A stretch of DNA of 64,000 bases from Ectobacillus ponti (GCF_024294785.1 NZ_JANCLT010000001.1:236127-300126), one strand, 5' to 3'; counted from the stretch's first letter, positions 48,731-58,677 are shown. The notes: generated by a model not told the origin, from the letters alone. Translations and numbers: made by a program.

Positions 48731-49395
48731 TTGTCCGCCAGCTTATAGCCGAAGCCATACACGGTTTCAATGGATACCTTGGTAAGCTTCTTTCTCAATC
48801 TGCGGATGGTGTCATCCACAACACGATCTGAGCCAAAATAGTTGTCTCCCCACACCCGATCCAGAATTTGCTCCCGCGTGACGACCGTATTGCTGTTTTC
48901 CATAAAATACAGCAGCAGAGAAAATTCCTTATTGGTCAAGACAATTTCCTGTCCGTCATCCAATACCATCCGTTGCTTTTGGTCCACCAGATAACCTTCC
49001 AGCTGCATCACGCCGGCAGGCCCCTCCTTGCTTTTATAGAGCCGCTGAACCAGCTTATTCGTACGGATAATCAGTTCCCGCGGCAGAAACGGCTTTGATA
49101 AATAATCATCGCTGCCAAGCTCCAAGCCTACGACCCGGTCCAGCTCCTGATTCCGGGCTGACATGAAAATGACGGGTGTTTGCGGGTTACGCTCCTTAAT
49201 GGCTTTAATCAGCTGATAGCCATCGATATCAGGAAGCATGATATCGAGAATCCACAGCTCAGGCAAGTCCTGAATATGCTGCAGAGCGGACTCGCCGGTA
49301 AGAAAGGAGACCACCTTGTAGCCTTCTCTTTCCAAGTATTTTTTCAACAGGGCATTGAGATGCTCTTCATCCTCAACCAGGTAAATTGTCGCCAT
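48727..49395 (-). CDS. cssR: Response regulator, CssR-like (OmpR family)
   Basis: 222 residues. Receiver domain with phospho-acceptor D51 (LWILDIMLPDIDGY) and KPFLPRELIIR, then a winged-helix domain with WGDNYFGSDRVVDD. Very close in pattern to B. subtilis CssR, which activates htrA and htrB. AAGGTGG lies eight bases before the ATG. No htrA is visible in the window. Confidence 0.87.
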   Translation of the reverse strand: MATIYLVEDEEHLNALLKKYLEREGYKVVSFLTGESALQHIQDLPELWILDIMLPDIDGYQLIKAIKERNPQTPVIFMSARNQELDRVVGLELGSDDYLSKPFLPRELIIRTNKLVQRLYKSKEGPAGVMQLEGYLVDQKQRMVLDDGQEIVLTNKEFSLLLYFMENSNTVVTREQILDRVWGDNYFGSDRVVDDTIRRLRKKLTKVSIETVYGFGYKLADK

Positions 49396-49784
49396 CACTA
49401 TAACCACCTTACGAGTCTATTTTGCCGTCAGTCTGCATGTTCTCCGGATTTGTCTGTCCCGTATCTAGAGTGCAGCATGCCTTTCGTCCACGCTGACTGC
49501 ACAGGGCATGGACAAGGCCCGGCAATTTCATCCAATGCCTGGCCTGTATCCTGCCGGCTATATCATAAAACGGGCTTATTTTTCATGAATGAGGCCTGCC
49601 GGAAACAGAACGTGCTTGTACTCATTATTTACTCGTCTGCGAACTTTATTGCTTTCTAGAGTATAAGGCGGAAATGCCAAGGAATTATCAAAAGAATGTG
49701 TGAAAAATATGTGTTGGGACTTCCTCATCAACACAGCTGTTCCCACCCAGACATGCGTTCCATCCCATATGTAAAGGGGAAGAA
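49396..49784. other. Intergenic region upstream of cssR (389 bases)
   Basis: No gene with a ribosome site was seen. A minus-strand TATACT (49660-49665) could be the cssR -10 but lacks a good -35. A hairpin-like GGCCcGGCA/TGCCtGGCC lies near 49525-49555. GGGGAAGA/TCTTCCCC at 49778-49798 overlaps the stop of the next gene and may terminate it weakly. Confidence 0.5.
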
Positions 49785-51896
49785 TTACTCTTCCCCCGCT
49801 TTTGGGCTCACCGCTGCCGGATCCGTTTCATCAGCTGCCAGCATGCCCGCAAATGCATCCACCATTGCCGGATCAAACTGCTTTCCTTTGTTGCGATGCA
49901 GCTCCTCCAGCGCCTGCTCCTCCGTCATGCCCCTCTTATACACTCTGTGCTCCGTCATGGCGGCAAATGAGTCCGCTACTCCGAGAAGGCGCGCAATGAA
50001 AGGAATCTCTTTCCCCTGCAGCCCCGCTGGATAGCCCGCACCATCCCATCTTTCATGATGATACATAACGCCATCGAGGATTTCACGGTCCATCCGGAGA
50101 ATTTCATGGCGGGCCAGCTTCTCCCAGCCCAGCTGCGGATGCTGCTGGATGACTTGAAACTCCGCTTTGTTCAGCCGGCCCGGCTTCTTCAGAATACTCT
50201 CAGGAATATCAAGCTTGCCAATATCATGCAGCAAAGCGGCCATGAAGACTTTCTCCCGTTGCTGTTCATTCAACCCCAGCCCGGCGGCCAATAGGAGCGC
50301 ATATTGAGAAACACGGTTTGAATGCTCCCAGGTATTCATGTCTTGTGCATGCAGGACGTCAATATACTGTTGGACAAAGCTGTAGGGGGACGGCTCTATA
50401 TCCGGACCCGGCAGCATATCTGCAAGCTCCTCATAACAGGCAACCCGGTTGCGGCCGCTCCGCTTTGCCAGGTACAAGGCCCGGTCCGCCTGCGCCAGCA
50501 GCTCTTGCGCTGTAGCGGCATCCTCCGGCACGAGGGATGCCACCCCGAAGCTCCCTGTGACGACAGAGCTGACAGGCGAGCGCGCATGGGGGATTTGCAG
50601 GGACTCAAGCTTCTCCCGCACACGTTCTGCCACAAGCATGGCTCCCTGCAAATTTGTATCAGGAAGGATGAGGACAAATTCTTCTCCTCCATACCGGGCC
50701 CCCATATCCACGGCACGCTGGACACTTTGCTGCATGGCTTGAGCCGCCTGCTGCAGGCAGGCATCCCCCTGCTGATGCCCATAGTGGTCGTTATACAGCT
50801 TGAAATGGTCAATATCAAACAGAATAAGAGACAATGGCCGTGCGTTCCGACCCGACCGGCTCCATTCCTGCTCCAGTACCTCATCAAAGTAGCGGCGGTT
50901 ATAGATGCCTGTCAGCCCGTCGCGGGCTGACAGCTCCTTCAACGAATGATTCAGTTCAATCAATTGCTGCTCAGCTTGCTTTCGGCCTGTAATATCGCTG
51001 CGGATGGACACATACTGCTGCGGTTTTCCTTCCTGGTCCAAAACAGGCACAATTGTAGTATCCACCCAATACGTGCTTCCATCTTTACGGCTGTTTTTCA
51101 CTTCCCCGCGCCATACCTGCCCTTGTCGAATTGTAGTCCACATATCCCGGAAGAAGGATGGGCCATGATAGCCGGAGTTCACAATGCCGTGTGTTTGTCC
51201 AATCAGCTCTTCCCGGGTGTATTGGGAAATCTCGCTGAACTTGTCATTCACATACGTAATAACGCCTTTTGCATCCGTAATGGCCAAAATGGCAGACTCA
51301 TCCAGAGCATATTTCAAATCCTGCAAATCCTTTAAAACACGGCTTGCTTTTTGTTCCGCCAGCACACGGTCTGTAATATCGCTCAATGTGCCATATGCTC
51401 CTGCAAACGTACCATCCTGCTCCCGCCGAAGCTGGATGAAGCACTCCATCCAGCGTACCTTATCCTCTTTTGTTACATAGCGGCATGTTCTTCTAAAGGA
51501 TTCACGGCCTGCGGCAATGCTTTCTTGCATAGAATCGGAAATTGCCTCCCGATCATCCGGATGAACATGCGCAAGCCAGTCATGGCCGATGCTCTCCTCG
51601 TGAGAATGCCCTGTCACCATGCACCAGGCAGGATTCAGGAAGGTCCAGCGGCCGCATTCATCTGTCTGAAAAATAACCTCCTGAATGCTCTCCAGGATAT
51701 CCTGATAATTTTCTTTTGCAGTCCACGGCCTCTCTTGCTCCAGCTGATTCCGCAGACGAAGCAGCTCCGCCTTCTGGAAATCAATCTGTGCATAGTACTC
51801 TTTGTTCTGCCGGACATAGCGGCTTATATAGACTCGCTCCATTATAAATGCAGAGAACAGAGTAATAATAATAATTGCAAGATCATGAATCAGCAT
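49785..51896 (-). CDS. PAS-PAS-GGDEF-HD-GYP signalling protein (c-di-GMP turnover)
   Basis: 703 residues. N-terminal membrane helix (about 4-20), coiled coil (35-55), two PAS domains with PAC (about 62-180 and 190-305), a GGDEF domain with GGEEF at 403-407 and an RxxD inhibitory site at 394-397 (RAVD), then an HD-GYP domain with HDIGKLDIPE and HHERWDGAGYP. Both domains look catalytically competent, so it could make and degrade c-di-GMP, with PAS input. Confidence 0.93.
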   Translation of the reverse strand: MLIHDLAIIIITLFSAFIMERVYISRYVRQNKEYYAQIDFQKAELLRLRNQLEQERPWTAKENYQDILESIQEVIFQTDECGRWTFLNPAWCMVTGHSHEESIGHDWLAHVHPDDREAISDSMQESIAAGRESFRRTCRYVTKEDKVRWMECFIQLRREQDGTFAGAYGTLSDITDRVLAEQKASRVLKDLQDLKYALDESAILAITDAKGVITYVNDKFSEISQYTREELIGQTHGIVNSGYHGPSFFRDMWTTIRQGQVWRGEVKNSRKDGSTYWVDTTIVPVLDQEGKPQQYVSIRSDITGRKQAEQQLIELNHSLKELSARDGLTGIYNRRYFDEVLEQEWSRSGRNARPLSLILFDIDHFKLYNDHYGHQQGDACLQQAAQAMQQSVQRAVDMGARYGGEEFVLILPDTNLQGAMLVAERVREKLESLQIPHARSPVSSVVTGSFGVASLVPEDAATAQELLAQADRALYLAKRSGRNRVACYEELADMLPGPDIEPSPYSFVQQYIDVLHAQDMNTWEHSNRVSQYALLLAAGLGLNEQQREKVFMAALLHDIGKLDIPESILKKPGRLNKAEFQVIQQHPQLGWEKLARHEILRMDREILDGVMYHHERWDGAGYPAGLQGKEIPFIARLLGVADSFAAMTEHRVYKRGMTEEQALEELHRNKGKQFDPAMVDAFAGMLAADETDPAAVSPKAGEE

Positions 51897-52006
51897 AACG
51901 GATAATCCTTTCTATTTTTATATACAAAGCAAATGCTATAATTCAAATTATAAAACTTTATAAGTAGATACTCCAATATATTTTCATGGAAAATTGTCTG
52001 CGTACG

Positions 52007-52053
52007 AAAAAAGGCTTTCCCAGGAGACTGGATTGCAGTCTCTTGGGAAAGCC
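52007..52053 (-). terminator. Strong terminator of the chemoreceptor gene
   Basis: 18-bp stem, GGCTTTCCCAGGAGACTG with CAGTCTCTTGGGAAAGCC (52013-52030 with 52036-52053, one mismatch), five-base loop, then TTTTTT on the minus strand. Confidence 0.92.
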
Positions 52054-52063
52054 CTAAACAGCT

Positions 52064-53779
52064 TCAGACACGGAAGCCTGCTGTCAGTGCGCGCAATCTG
52101 CCAGCCATGGCAGCCAACTGCTCGGCTGTACGTTCCATTTCTGTCATTATGCCCAGCTGCCCCTCAATGCTGCCGCTGATCAGCTCTGTATCCCGCGCAA
52201 TTTTATGCGAAGTAGCTGAGATATTGGAAATGGAAGCCTCCGTTTCCTCTGTGCTCTCTGCCTGTTTTCCATTGGCAACGTCAATTTGCTCAATCTGCTT
52301 TACAATATCATACATATTTTGAATAATGCTTTGCATACTTTCTCCAACCTCGGAAACCCGGCTCACACCAGTTCTCACGTTCTCTTCCACCAGACTGACA
52401 GACTTCACGGCGGAAGCAGACTTTACTTGGTTCTCTGTAATGAGCTCAGAAATTTCAGCAGCGGCACGGCTGCTTTGATCGGCCAGCTTGCGAATTTCTT
52501 CCGCCACTACCGTAAATCCCCTGCCGGCTTCACCGGCCCTTGCGGCTTCAATGGAAGCATTCAATGCCAGCAAATTGGTTTGTTCCGAGATCCCTGTAAT
52601 CATTTGGATAATATCACCCACTTTCTTGGAGGAGCTGTGCAGTTCATCAATCATGACTGACACCTCCTGGGAAGAGGATGCAATTTCATTAATGGAAGCA
52701 ACAACGTCCACAATTTTGTCTGCGCTGTTTTCAGCAGCTTCCTTTGCTCTACGGCTGTTCTCAGCTGTATTTTGGCTTGCTGTCACCGTAGCAGCGGAAA
52801 ATTCAGCAGCTCCTGCGAGATTGTTGGTCGTTTCTTCCACAACTGCTGCACTTTCAGATGCATTTCCCGCAATTTGCACAACTCTCTTTGCAATTGTGTC
52901 CAGCGATGATATCGTCGTGCCGGTTGATTGTGTGAGCTGATTGCTTGATGTAGAAATTGTCTCGGCAGAATGGGCAACCTCACGAATGATGGACTGCAGC
53001 TTTTCCATGAAGATATCAAAGCTTTTGCTCAGTTCACCCATTTCATCCTTGCTGCTGTAGCCAATACGCTGTGTCAAATCACCGTTGCTTTGGGAAATTT
53101 CCTTCAGTTTGGCTGTCACCCGGTTTACAGGAAGTGTAATGGACCGGATAATAACAACGGACAGCAACACAATCAATAAGGCGCTGGCTGCAACGAGTAC
53201 AGCCAAAACTGTTTTCGTATCGTTGTATACTGAAGTGCTCTCCTGATACGTGCTGTTTGCCTTCTGCAGTTCCTTTTTCATACTGTTGTCGAGCGCAGCA
53301 ATGGCGTTTCTGCGCGCCTTATCGAAATTCTGCATTCCCTCGGGCGGACCAGATGCCACAACTGTTTGCACCTGGGCACCGGACCCATTCGCTTGGATAA
53401 AGGCATCCTTCGCCTTCAAAAAGCTTTGGTATGCTGTAACCACCTCACTATATTGGCTGTTGCCCTCGTACTTCTTTAACAAACCGTCTGCAATCATAAC
53501 ATGAGCGGCAATATCCTTCTCTACCTGAGCCTGCGCAGCTTTGTCTTCCTTGGAATCAAGAATGGCATTCCCCTGCGCCCGTATATACTCCACCTGTGAC
53601 TTAATGGCATCAATATCAACAATCGGGGCAAGACGCTGATTATTCAGTTCATTTGCCTTCGCATTCAGGTTGGAAAGGCTTTGCATTGCTGTAATGCCCA
53701 CAATACCCAAGAAAATGAGAAAAATAAAAACAAGTATGGCAATTTTGGCCGAAAGTCTGATATTTCGAAAGAAGCTCAT
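52064..53779 (-). CDS. Methyl-accepting chemotaxis protein
   Basis: 571 residues. Membrane helices at about 12-32 and 190-212 frame a four-helix-bundle-type sensor (about 35-188); HAMP follows ([15 protein letters not shown]), then a full signalling domain with the hairpin tip [20 protein letters not shown]. It should couple to CheA/CheW encoded elsewhere. Monocistronic by the terminator. The ligand is unknown. Confidence 0.94.
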   Translation of the reverse strand: MSFFRNIRLSAKIAILVFIFLIFLGIVGITAMQSLSNLNAKANELNNQRLAPIVDIDAIKSQVEYIRAQGNAILDSKEDKAAQAQVEKDIAAHVMIADGLLKKYEGNSQYSEVVTAYQSFLKAKDAFIQANGSGAQVQTVVASGPPEGMQNFDKARRNAIAALDNSMKKELQKANSTYQESTSVYNDTKTVLAVLVAASALLIVLLSVVIIRSITLPVNRVTAKLKEISQSNGDLTQRIGYSSKDEMGELSKSFDIFMEKLQSIIREVAHSAETISTSSNQLTQSTGTTISSLDTIAKRVVQIAGNASESAAVVEETTNNLAGAAEFSAATVTASQNTAENSRRAKEAAENSADKIVDVVASINEIASSSQEVSVMIDELHSSSKKVGDIIQMITGISEQTNLLALNASIEAARAGEAGRGFTVVAEEIRKLADQSSRAAAEISELITENQVKSASAVKSVSLVEENVRTGVSRVSEVGESMQSIIQNMYDIVKQIEQIDVANGKQAESTEETEASISNISATSHKIARDTELISGSIEGQLGIMTEMERTAEQLAAMAGRLRALTAGFRV

Positions 53780-53994
53780 GATAAAACCTCCATAATATTA
53801 ATCAATATATATAAATATAAATCACCCCTCTTCTATTTTATAGACAGAAAATATTCCCAGCAAACATTTTCCTAGGATATATGAACATGATGGGACCAGT
53901 CTGCTGTGCGGCAGATGTTTTCTCATCCTCTGCCTGCAAGAACACCACAAATGCCAAGCCCCTTTGGCTTCTTTACAGAACCATTGTCATGGAA

Positions 53995-54038
53995 AGGAAA
54001 AGGGATCATTCCCTTTCATGCTTGGAAATGATCCCTTT
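53995..54038 (-). terminator. Terminator of the PepSY gene
   Basis: Stem AAAGGGATCATT/AATGATCCCTTT (53999-54010 with 54027-54038), followed by TTCCTTTCC on the minus strand. The rest of 53780-54060 holds an AT-rich region upstream of the chemoreceptor and no gene. Confidence 0.8.
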
Positions 54039-54060
54039 CAAGCCATATGAAGGCTGGTTG

Positions 54061-54591
54061 TTATGCTGCCTGCCCCTTCACTCTTGTCCACTTCTTCATC
54101 TTCATCATCAGCATCTTTATGTACAAGTACACGCCTGTACCTGTCAAAATAACAAGTCCCACAGCCCCGATATCCAACAGCCAGCGAATATCATACCCCA
54201 GGAAGAAGCCCTTATGTAATTGCTTAATGGTCTGTGAGGCACCCTTATTCTCCTCGGCAAATGGCGTCACCTTTCCATCCTGCCCCACTAAAAACTGCCC
54301 GTTCTTTGTTGTGGCAATGCGGTATATTCCGCCCATGTTAAAGACGGAGCGAATGTCTTCTGCCTTATATGCGCCGCTCTCAACACCCTTTTGCACAGCT
54401 TCGGCAATGCCCAATCCTCCCGCCCCTCCGGCAGGCTTTCTCCCGCTCATGGACTGCTGCTCATTCCCAGGTGTCCAAGCCGCTTTATGATCATTCATCA
54501 GAAAGCCGGTGATGGACAGCATAAGCACAATCAAGCTTGTCAACAGCCCCACATACATGTGGGCATCCCGCATCCATTTTTTTACTTTCAT
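54061..54591 (-). CDS. PepSY-associated membrane protein, iron-regulated
   Basis: 176 residues: membrane helices at about 12-33 and 140-163, with an extracytoplasmic domain carrying HKGFFLGYDIRWLLDIGAVG, the PepSY-TM pattern. Conserved His residues at the membrane edge suggest heme or electron transfer, as in FoxB-like iron-siderophore reductases; this is inference. Two Fur boxes immediately upstream indicate iron repression. Confidence 0.82.
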   Translation of the reverse strand: MKVKKWMRDAHMYVGLLTSLIVLMLSITGFLMNDHKAAWTPGNEQQSMSGRKPAGGAGGLGIAEAVQKGVESGAYKAEDIRSVFNMGGIYRIATTKNGQFLVGQDGKVTPFAEENKGASQTIKQLHKGFFLGYDIRWLLDIGAVGLVILTGTGVYLYIKMLMMKMKKWTRVKGQAA

Positions 54592-54604
54592 CCATATGAC
54601 CCCC

Positions 54605-54665
54605 TATAATTGATAAAGATTATCATTATTAACTACAACGATAATGATAATCTTTATCAATTATA
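54605..54665 (-). promoter_or_regulatory. Double Fur box in a perfect 25-bp inverted repeat
   Basis: 54605-54629 and 54641-54665 are exact reverse complements separated by 11 bases. Each arm carries a Fur box: GATAATGATAATCTTTATC at 54640-54658 matches the 19-base consensus at 18 positions, and GATAAAGATTATCATTATT at 54612-54630 at 16. The pair lies 14 bases upstream of the PepSY start. Confidence 0.88.
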
Positions 54666-54829
54666 AACGCAACACATTTTTTAAAAATTTGAAATATGCT
54701 CCACTGCTGAACCTCAAGTTTTAGAACTAGTAAAGACTGCCTGGTTTATCATAAAATATTCCTTATATGGATTGTCCATGCAAGTACTGGGGCAATCTAA
54801 TGCGCGAAGGAACTTGAGGAGGCTGAAAG

Positions 54830-56080
54830 ATGGAAACGGAAGTCATGCAGCTTGTGCAGCGTGAACTATACATGATTACAATGGTGTTTCTCTTTGGCTT
54901 GGCAGCCATGAAGCTTGCAGAACGGATGAAGATTCCTGATGTCGCCTTGTTTATGATTGTCGGCATTCTCTTGGGTCCCGCTGTTTTCAATCTCATTGCA
55001 GAACCAAATGATTCAGCGGCCTACCAGTTTATCATTGTCCTTGGGTCCATCTTGATTCTATTTGAAGGCGGGCGGGCCATCCGTTTTGCCATTCTGAAGC
55101 AGGTGTGGATTACCATTTCGCTTTTGTCTGTGCCTGGCGTGCTCGTAACCGCAGCCGTTGTCGCAGCTGCAGCTCTTTATCTGCTGCACATCCCCATGCT
55201 ATATGCGCTTTTGCTTGCTGCTGTGATTGCTTCAACTGACCCTGCGACACTCATTCCGGTCTTCAAGCAGGTGGCCATTTCCGAGAAGGTGCGGCAGACT
55301 GTAGAAAGCGAGTCTGCCTTTAATGATGCGGTCGGCTCCATCCTAACGTTTACCGTGCTGGGGATGATTCTAGGGCAGACAAAGCTCTCCATCGGCGCAA
55401 GCGTATGGAGCTTTATCCGCGAAGCAGGGGGCGGGACCCTGGTTGGAATCGCAGTCGGATTTCTCGGCATCCTGCTGACCTCCGAGCAGAAATGGGGTCT
55501 TCTGCGAAATTACAGTGCGGTGGTCAGTATGGTGATGGCAATCGGTGCCTATTTGGCGGCAGATCTTCTCCATGCCAGCGGCTTTATGGCTACCTTTACC
55601 GCCGGTTTAATTGCCGGAAATCCCGAAGTCTTCCGCCTGCAAATTTCGGAACACACGAACGAAAGTGCGCTCGCTTTTTCTGAAACTGCCACCCTGCTCA
55701 TGCGGACACTTATTTTCATGCTGTTGGGCACCCAGGTTGATTTTCAAACACTTGGCCAGTTTTGGCTGAATGGGCTCTTGGTTGTCATTATATTCATGTT
55801 TATCGCCCGCCCTTTGACCGTGCTTGTCTGTACGCTCCCTGACAGAAAAGCACGGTGGAAGTGGAATGAAATCGTCTTCATGTTCTGGGTCCGGGAAACC
55901 GGAGTCATTCCTGCCGCCCTTTCCGGCATGATTGTGGCAGCCAAGGTCGATTATGCGAGGGAAATCGCGGCGGTCACCTTCCTTGCAATCCTGGTGACGA
56001 TTCTCCTTCAGGCCAGTACAACCGGTTATGTGGCAAAACGACTGGGAATTACGCTTGCAGCCGAACAGAAAACACAATGA
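54830..56080 (+). CDS. Cation/proton antiporter, NhaP-type (CPA1)
   Basis: 416 residues with about 12 membrane helices. Signature ASTDPATLIPVF and SAFNDAVGSI contain the acidic ion-binding ND pair of CPA1/NhaP antiporters. No C-terminal TrkA domain. Likely sodium or potassium export in exchange for protons. GAGGAGG lies seven bases before the ATG. Confidence 0.9.
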   Translation: METEVMQLVQRELYMITMVFLFGLAAMKLAERMKIPDVALFMIVGILLGPAVFNLIAEPNDSAAYQFIIVLGSILILFEGGRAIRFAILKQVWITISLLSVPGVLVTAAVVAAAALYLLHIPMLYALLLAAVIASTDPATLIPVFKQVAISEKVRQTVESESAFNDAVGSILTFTVLGMILGQTKLSIGASVWSFIREAGGGTLVGIAVGFLGILLTSEQKWGLLRNYSAVVSMVMAIGAYLAADLLHASGFMATFTAGLIAGNPEVFRLQISEHTNESALAFSETATLLMRTLIFMLLGTQVDFQTLGQFWLNGLLVVIIFMFIARPLTVLVCTLPDRKARWKWNEIVFMFWVRETGVIPAALSGMIVAAKVDYAREIAAVTFLAILVTILLQASTTGYVAKRLGITLAAEQKTQ

Positions 56081-56133
56081 TAGAAAGCTCTTTCCACAGC
56101 AGGGCATTTCAAAACTTGAAAGAAGCTGGACAT

Positions 56134-56168
56134 AAGCTGACTTCTGTAAGGAGGAGTCAGCTTGTTTG
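56134..56168 (+). terminator. Terminator of the antiporter gene
   Basis: Stem AAGCTGACT/AGTCAGCTT (56134-56142 with 56155-56163), followed by GTTTG; the U-run is weak. Confidence 0.55.
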
Positions 56169-56275
56169 CCATTGAGGCGCCGATTCCCGCGTTCCGGGCA
56201 GGGACGGAAAAAACTCATTACAATCCCCGTTTTGACGTATAATAGAGAAAACAGTCCGGAAGGAGATTCAGTTGC

Positions 56276-57592
56276 ATGGAAGTTGGAATCCTCATCATTT
56301 TAATTTTGCTGAATGCCTTCTTCTCGGCATCAGAAATTGCCCTCATTTCCTTAAATGATAATAAGGTGCGCCTGATGGCGGAAGCGGGGGACAAGAAGGC
56401 CCAGCAGCTGCAAAAGCTCTTAAGTGAGCCAAGCCGTTTTCTGGCGACCATCCAGATCGGCATCACCTTGGCCGGCTTCATGGCCAGCGCCTTTGCCGCC
56501 GGCAGCTTCTCCAAGTATTTAACGGCTTTTCTGCTGAAGCTGGGCATTCCGCTTGCCCCTTCCCTTTTGGATACTCTTTCCGTTGTCATCATCACCCTGC
56601 TGCTCTCATATTTCACGCTTGTGCTTGGCGAGCTCGTTCCAAAGCGGCTGGCCATGCAGAAGGCAGAGCCGATCTCCATGTTCGCGGTCGTGCCGCTCAC
56701 TGTGCTCTCCAAGCTGTCCGCTCCTTTTGTCAAGCTGCTTACGCTCTCCACCAACGTCATTATCCGGCTGTTCGGGGTGGACCCGAATGCGGATGAGGAG
56801 GAAGTAACGGAAGAGGAAATCAGAATGATGATTGATGTCGGAGAGGAAAGGGGAGCCATTCAATCACTGGAGAAAATGATGATTAACAACATCTTTGAAT
56901 TTGATAACAAAACAGTCTCGGAGCTCATGACACACCGGACTGATATTGTCGGCATCCCTTTGGAAGCTTCGCTTGATGCCATTTTCGCGATTATCAATAC
57001 GGAAAAGTATACGCGCTTCCCTGTCTACGAGGACAGTCTGGACCAGATTGTCGGCATTCTTCATGTCAAGGATGTCATTCCGCATTTGCGCGGCAGCTCG
57101 GACAGCTTCCGCATTCAGGATATCTTGCGGACTCCCTGCTTTCTGCCCGCTTCCAAAAGCACGGATGAAGCCTTTCGGAGCCTGCAAAAAAATAAAGTAC
57201 ATATTGCCATTGTGATTGATGAATATGGCGGAACATATGGAATTATTACTATTGAAGATCTGATTGAAGAAATTGTCGGCAACATATTTGACGAGCATGA
57301 TGAGCCTGAAGAGTGGCAGGAAATTCGTATGCTGGGCGAGGGGGTTTTCTTAATGAATGGATTGGCCAGCCTGCATGATGTTGAGGATGCCCTGGAGCTC
57401 GATCTCCCGACACAGGATTATGACACATTAAGCGGCTTTCTCATTGGACAGCTCGGGCGGATCCCGCATCCGGGGGAAACAGCCGTGATTTTATACGCAG
57501 GCCTGCAGTTTCAGGTTGAACAGGTTGAGAACCGCCGCATTACCCGTGTACGGGTGCAGCAGGAGGAACAGACAAAACATCCCGAGGTGTAA
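56276..57592 (+). CDS. CNNM/CorC-type transporter with CBS domains (hemolysin-like)
   Basis: 438 residues: DUF21/CNNM membrane domain (about 1-190; AFFSASEIALISL), a pair of CBS domains (about 205-325; MTHRTDIVGIPLEAS and DEYGGTYGIITIEDLIEEIVG) and a C-terminal CorC/HlyC domain. Homologues in B. subtilis (MpfA group) export magnesium. The hemolysin label is historical. A TATAAT lies about 35 bases upstream. Confidence 0.92.
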   Translation: MEVGILIILILLNAFFSASEIALISLNDNKVRLMAEAGDKKAQQLQKLLSEPSRFLATIQIGITLAGFMASAFAAGSFSKYLTAFLLKLGIPLAPSLLDTLSVVIITLLLSYFTLVLGELVPKRLAMQKAEPISMFAVVPLTVLSKLSAPFVKLLTLSTNVIIRLFGVDPNADEEEVTEEEIRMMIDVGEERGAIQSLEKMMINNIFEFDNKTVSELMTHRTDIVGIPLEASLDAIFAIINTEKYTRFPVYEDSLDQIVGILHVKDVIPHLRGSSDSFRIQDILRTPCFLPASKSTDEAFRSLQKNKVHIAIVIDEYGGTYGIITIEDLIEEIVGNIFDEHDEPEEWQEIRMLGEGVFLMNGLASLHDVEDALELDLPTQDYDTLSGFLIGQLGRIPHPGETAVILYAGLQFQVEQVENRRITRVRVQQEEQTKHPEV

Positions 57593-57615
57593 CGGCACTT
57601 CAGGATGTTTTTTAT
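57576..57615 (+). terminator. Terminator overlapping the CNNM gene stop
   Basis: Two-step stem AACATCC/GGATGTT with inner GAGGTG/CACTTC around the stop codon, then TTTTTAT. Confidence 0.8.
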
Positions 57616-58250
57616 AGGTGCAGCTCCTTTTCCCTCAGCTTTTTCCGAATTTGCACCTCAATGATGACAATAAGCAGAATAACGGCTGCGATGATGACCG
57701 CGGCGCCAGGAGATTCTGACAACGCTCTGCCGAAAATGGTGTACAGCGTTGTAAATGGAACAGCCCCGGCAAAAATGGCAGTGAGAAACGGCCGGTATTT
57801 CATATGGATGGCCCCCGCCACAAAGCATGCTGCATCAGTCGGCGCAATTGGCATAAGAACAGTAAAAAAGAGATAGCGCTTATCAGTCTGGAGCTTCTCA
57901 TACAGATCGGGATGCTTCTCCCGAATGAAACGGTGGAGCCTGGTGTCTGTAAACTGCCTTCCGATTGTGTACACGATTGTAGAGGTCATCAGCATGCAAA
58001 GGGAGGACAGGAGTACACTTTCAACAGGAGAGAATAGAACAGCGCCCGCAACAATGAAAGCAGAGCTGGGGATCAGAAACAGGAGGCGCATGACAAACAA
58101 CAGGCAAAACAAGAGATACGCATACTTTCTGGATGCTTCCAGCAGCCGTTCTATACCTGCTGCATCCAGGGACAGCACATCCCATTGACTGGCTGCCGCA
58201 ACGGCACAAATCCAAATACCTGCCAGAACCAGCATCTTATACTTTTTCAT
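57612..58250 (-). CDS. TVP38/TMEM64 family (VTT domain) membrane protein
   Basis: 212 residues, about five membrane segments with the VTT-domain pattern: FLIPSSAFIVAGAVLF, a glycine-containing re-entrant loop (TIVYTIGRQ), FFTVLMPIAPTDAACFVAG and the closing AGAVPFTTLYTIFG. Family members act as lipid scramblases in some organisms; the role here is unknown. Convergent with the CNNM gene. Confidence 0.85.
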   Translation of the reverse strand: MKKYKMLVLAGIWICAVAAASQWDVLSLDAAGIERLLEASRKYAYLLFCLLFVMRLLFLIPSSAFIVAGAVLFSPVESVLLSSLCMLMTSTIVYTIGRQFTDTRLHRFIREKHPDLYEKLQTDKRYLFFTVLMPIAPTDAACFVAGAIHMKYRPFLTAIFAGAVPFTTLYTIFGRALSESPGAAVIIAAVILLIVIIEVQIRKKLREKELHL

Positions 58251-58321
58251 CCGTCATTCCTTCTGTACATGTTTTTTAATTGTGCAGCTTTCTACATGAA
58301 ATGCAGTTTTTTCCTATCTGT

Positions 58322-58350
58322 GCATAACTCACGTTTTTTTACAGATGATA
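58322..58350 (+). promoter_or_regulatory. Candidate sigma-G promoter
   Basis: GCATA (58322-58326), 17 bases, GATGATA (58344-58350): full -35 match and one mismatch to the sigma-G -10 CATnHTA, 20 bases before the small zinc-ribbon gene. Confidence 0.4.
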
Positions 58351-58370
58351 AGAAAAAACGAGGTGATATG

Positions 58371-58610
58371 ATGGGACTCTTCCAAGCCATTTCCGATTGG
58401 CAGGCAGGACGGCGGGAAAAGCACCGGGCTGTCATGGAAGCGGCGGGCAAATGCCCGGACTGCCGGGGGTATGGATTCACTCCTGCTTATGATGCCGTCT
58501 ACAGCGCTCCTTACGATTGTCCCGGCTGCAATGGAAGCGGATTATACAGCGACTGGCTGCAATACGGAGGCGCTTCTTACGCGGCTTCTGTTTCCTCCGC
58601 CATAGAATAG
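58371..58610 (+). CDS. Small protein with a DnaJ-like zinc ribbon
   Basis: 79 residues. Two CxxCxGxG-type motifs, CPDCRGYGF and CPGCNGSG, are spaced as in one zinc site of DnaJ; no J domain. GAGGTG lies five bases before the ATG used; an ATG one codon earlier is also possible. It may bind zinc and assist folding; no family was recognised. A weak sigma-G-type promoter precedes it. Confidence 0.72.
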   Translation: MGLFQAISDWQAGRREKHRAVMEAAGKCPDCRGYGFTPAYDAVYSAPYDCPGCNGSGLYSDWLQYGGASYAASVSSAIE

Positions 58611-58677
58611 CGTTTTCAGGCTCTCTTATATTTTACAATAGTTCCCTTGTTCCTGCGAACAAACAGTATCTGTTCTC

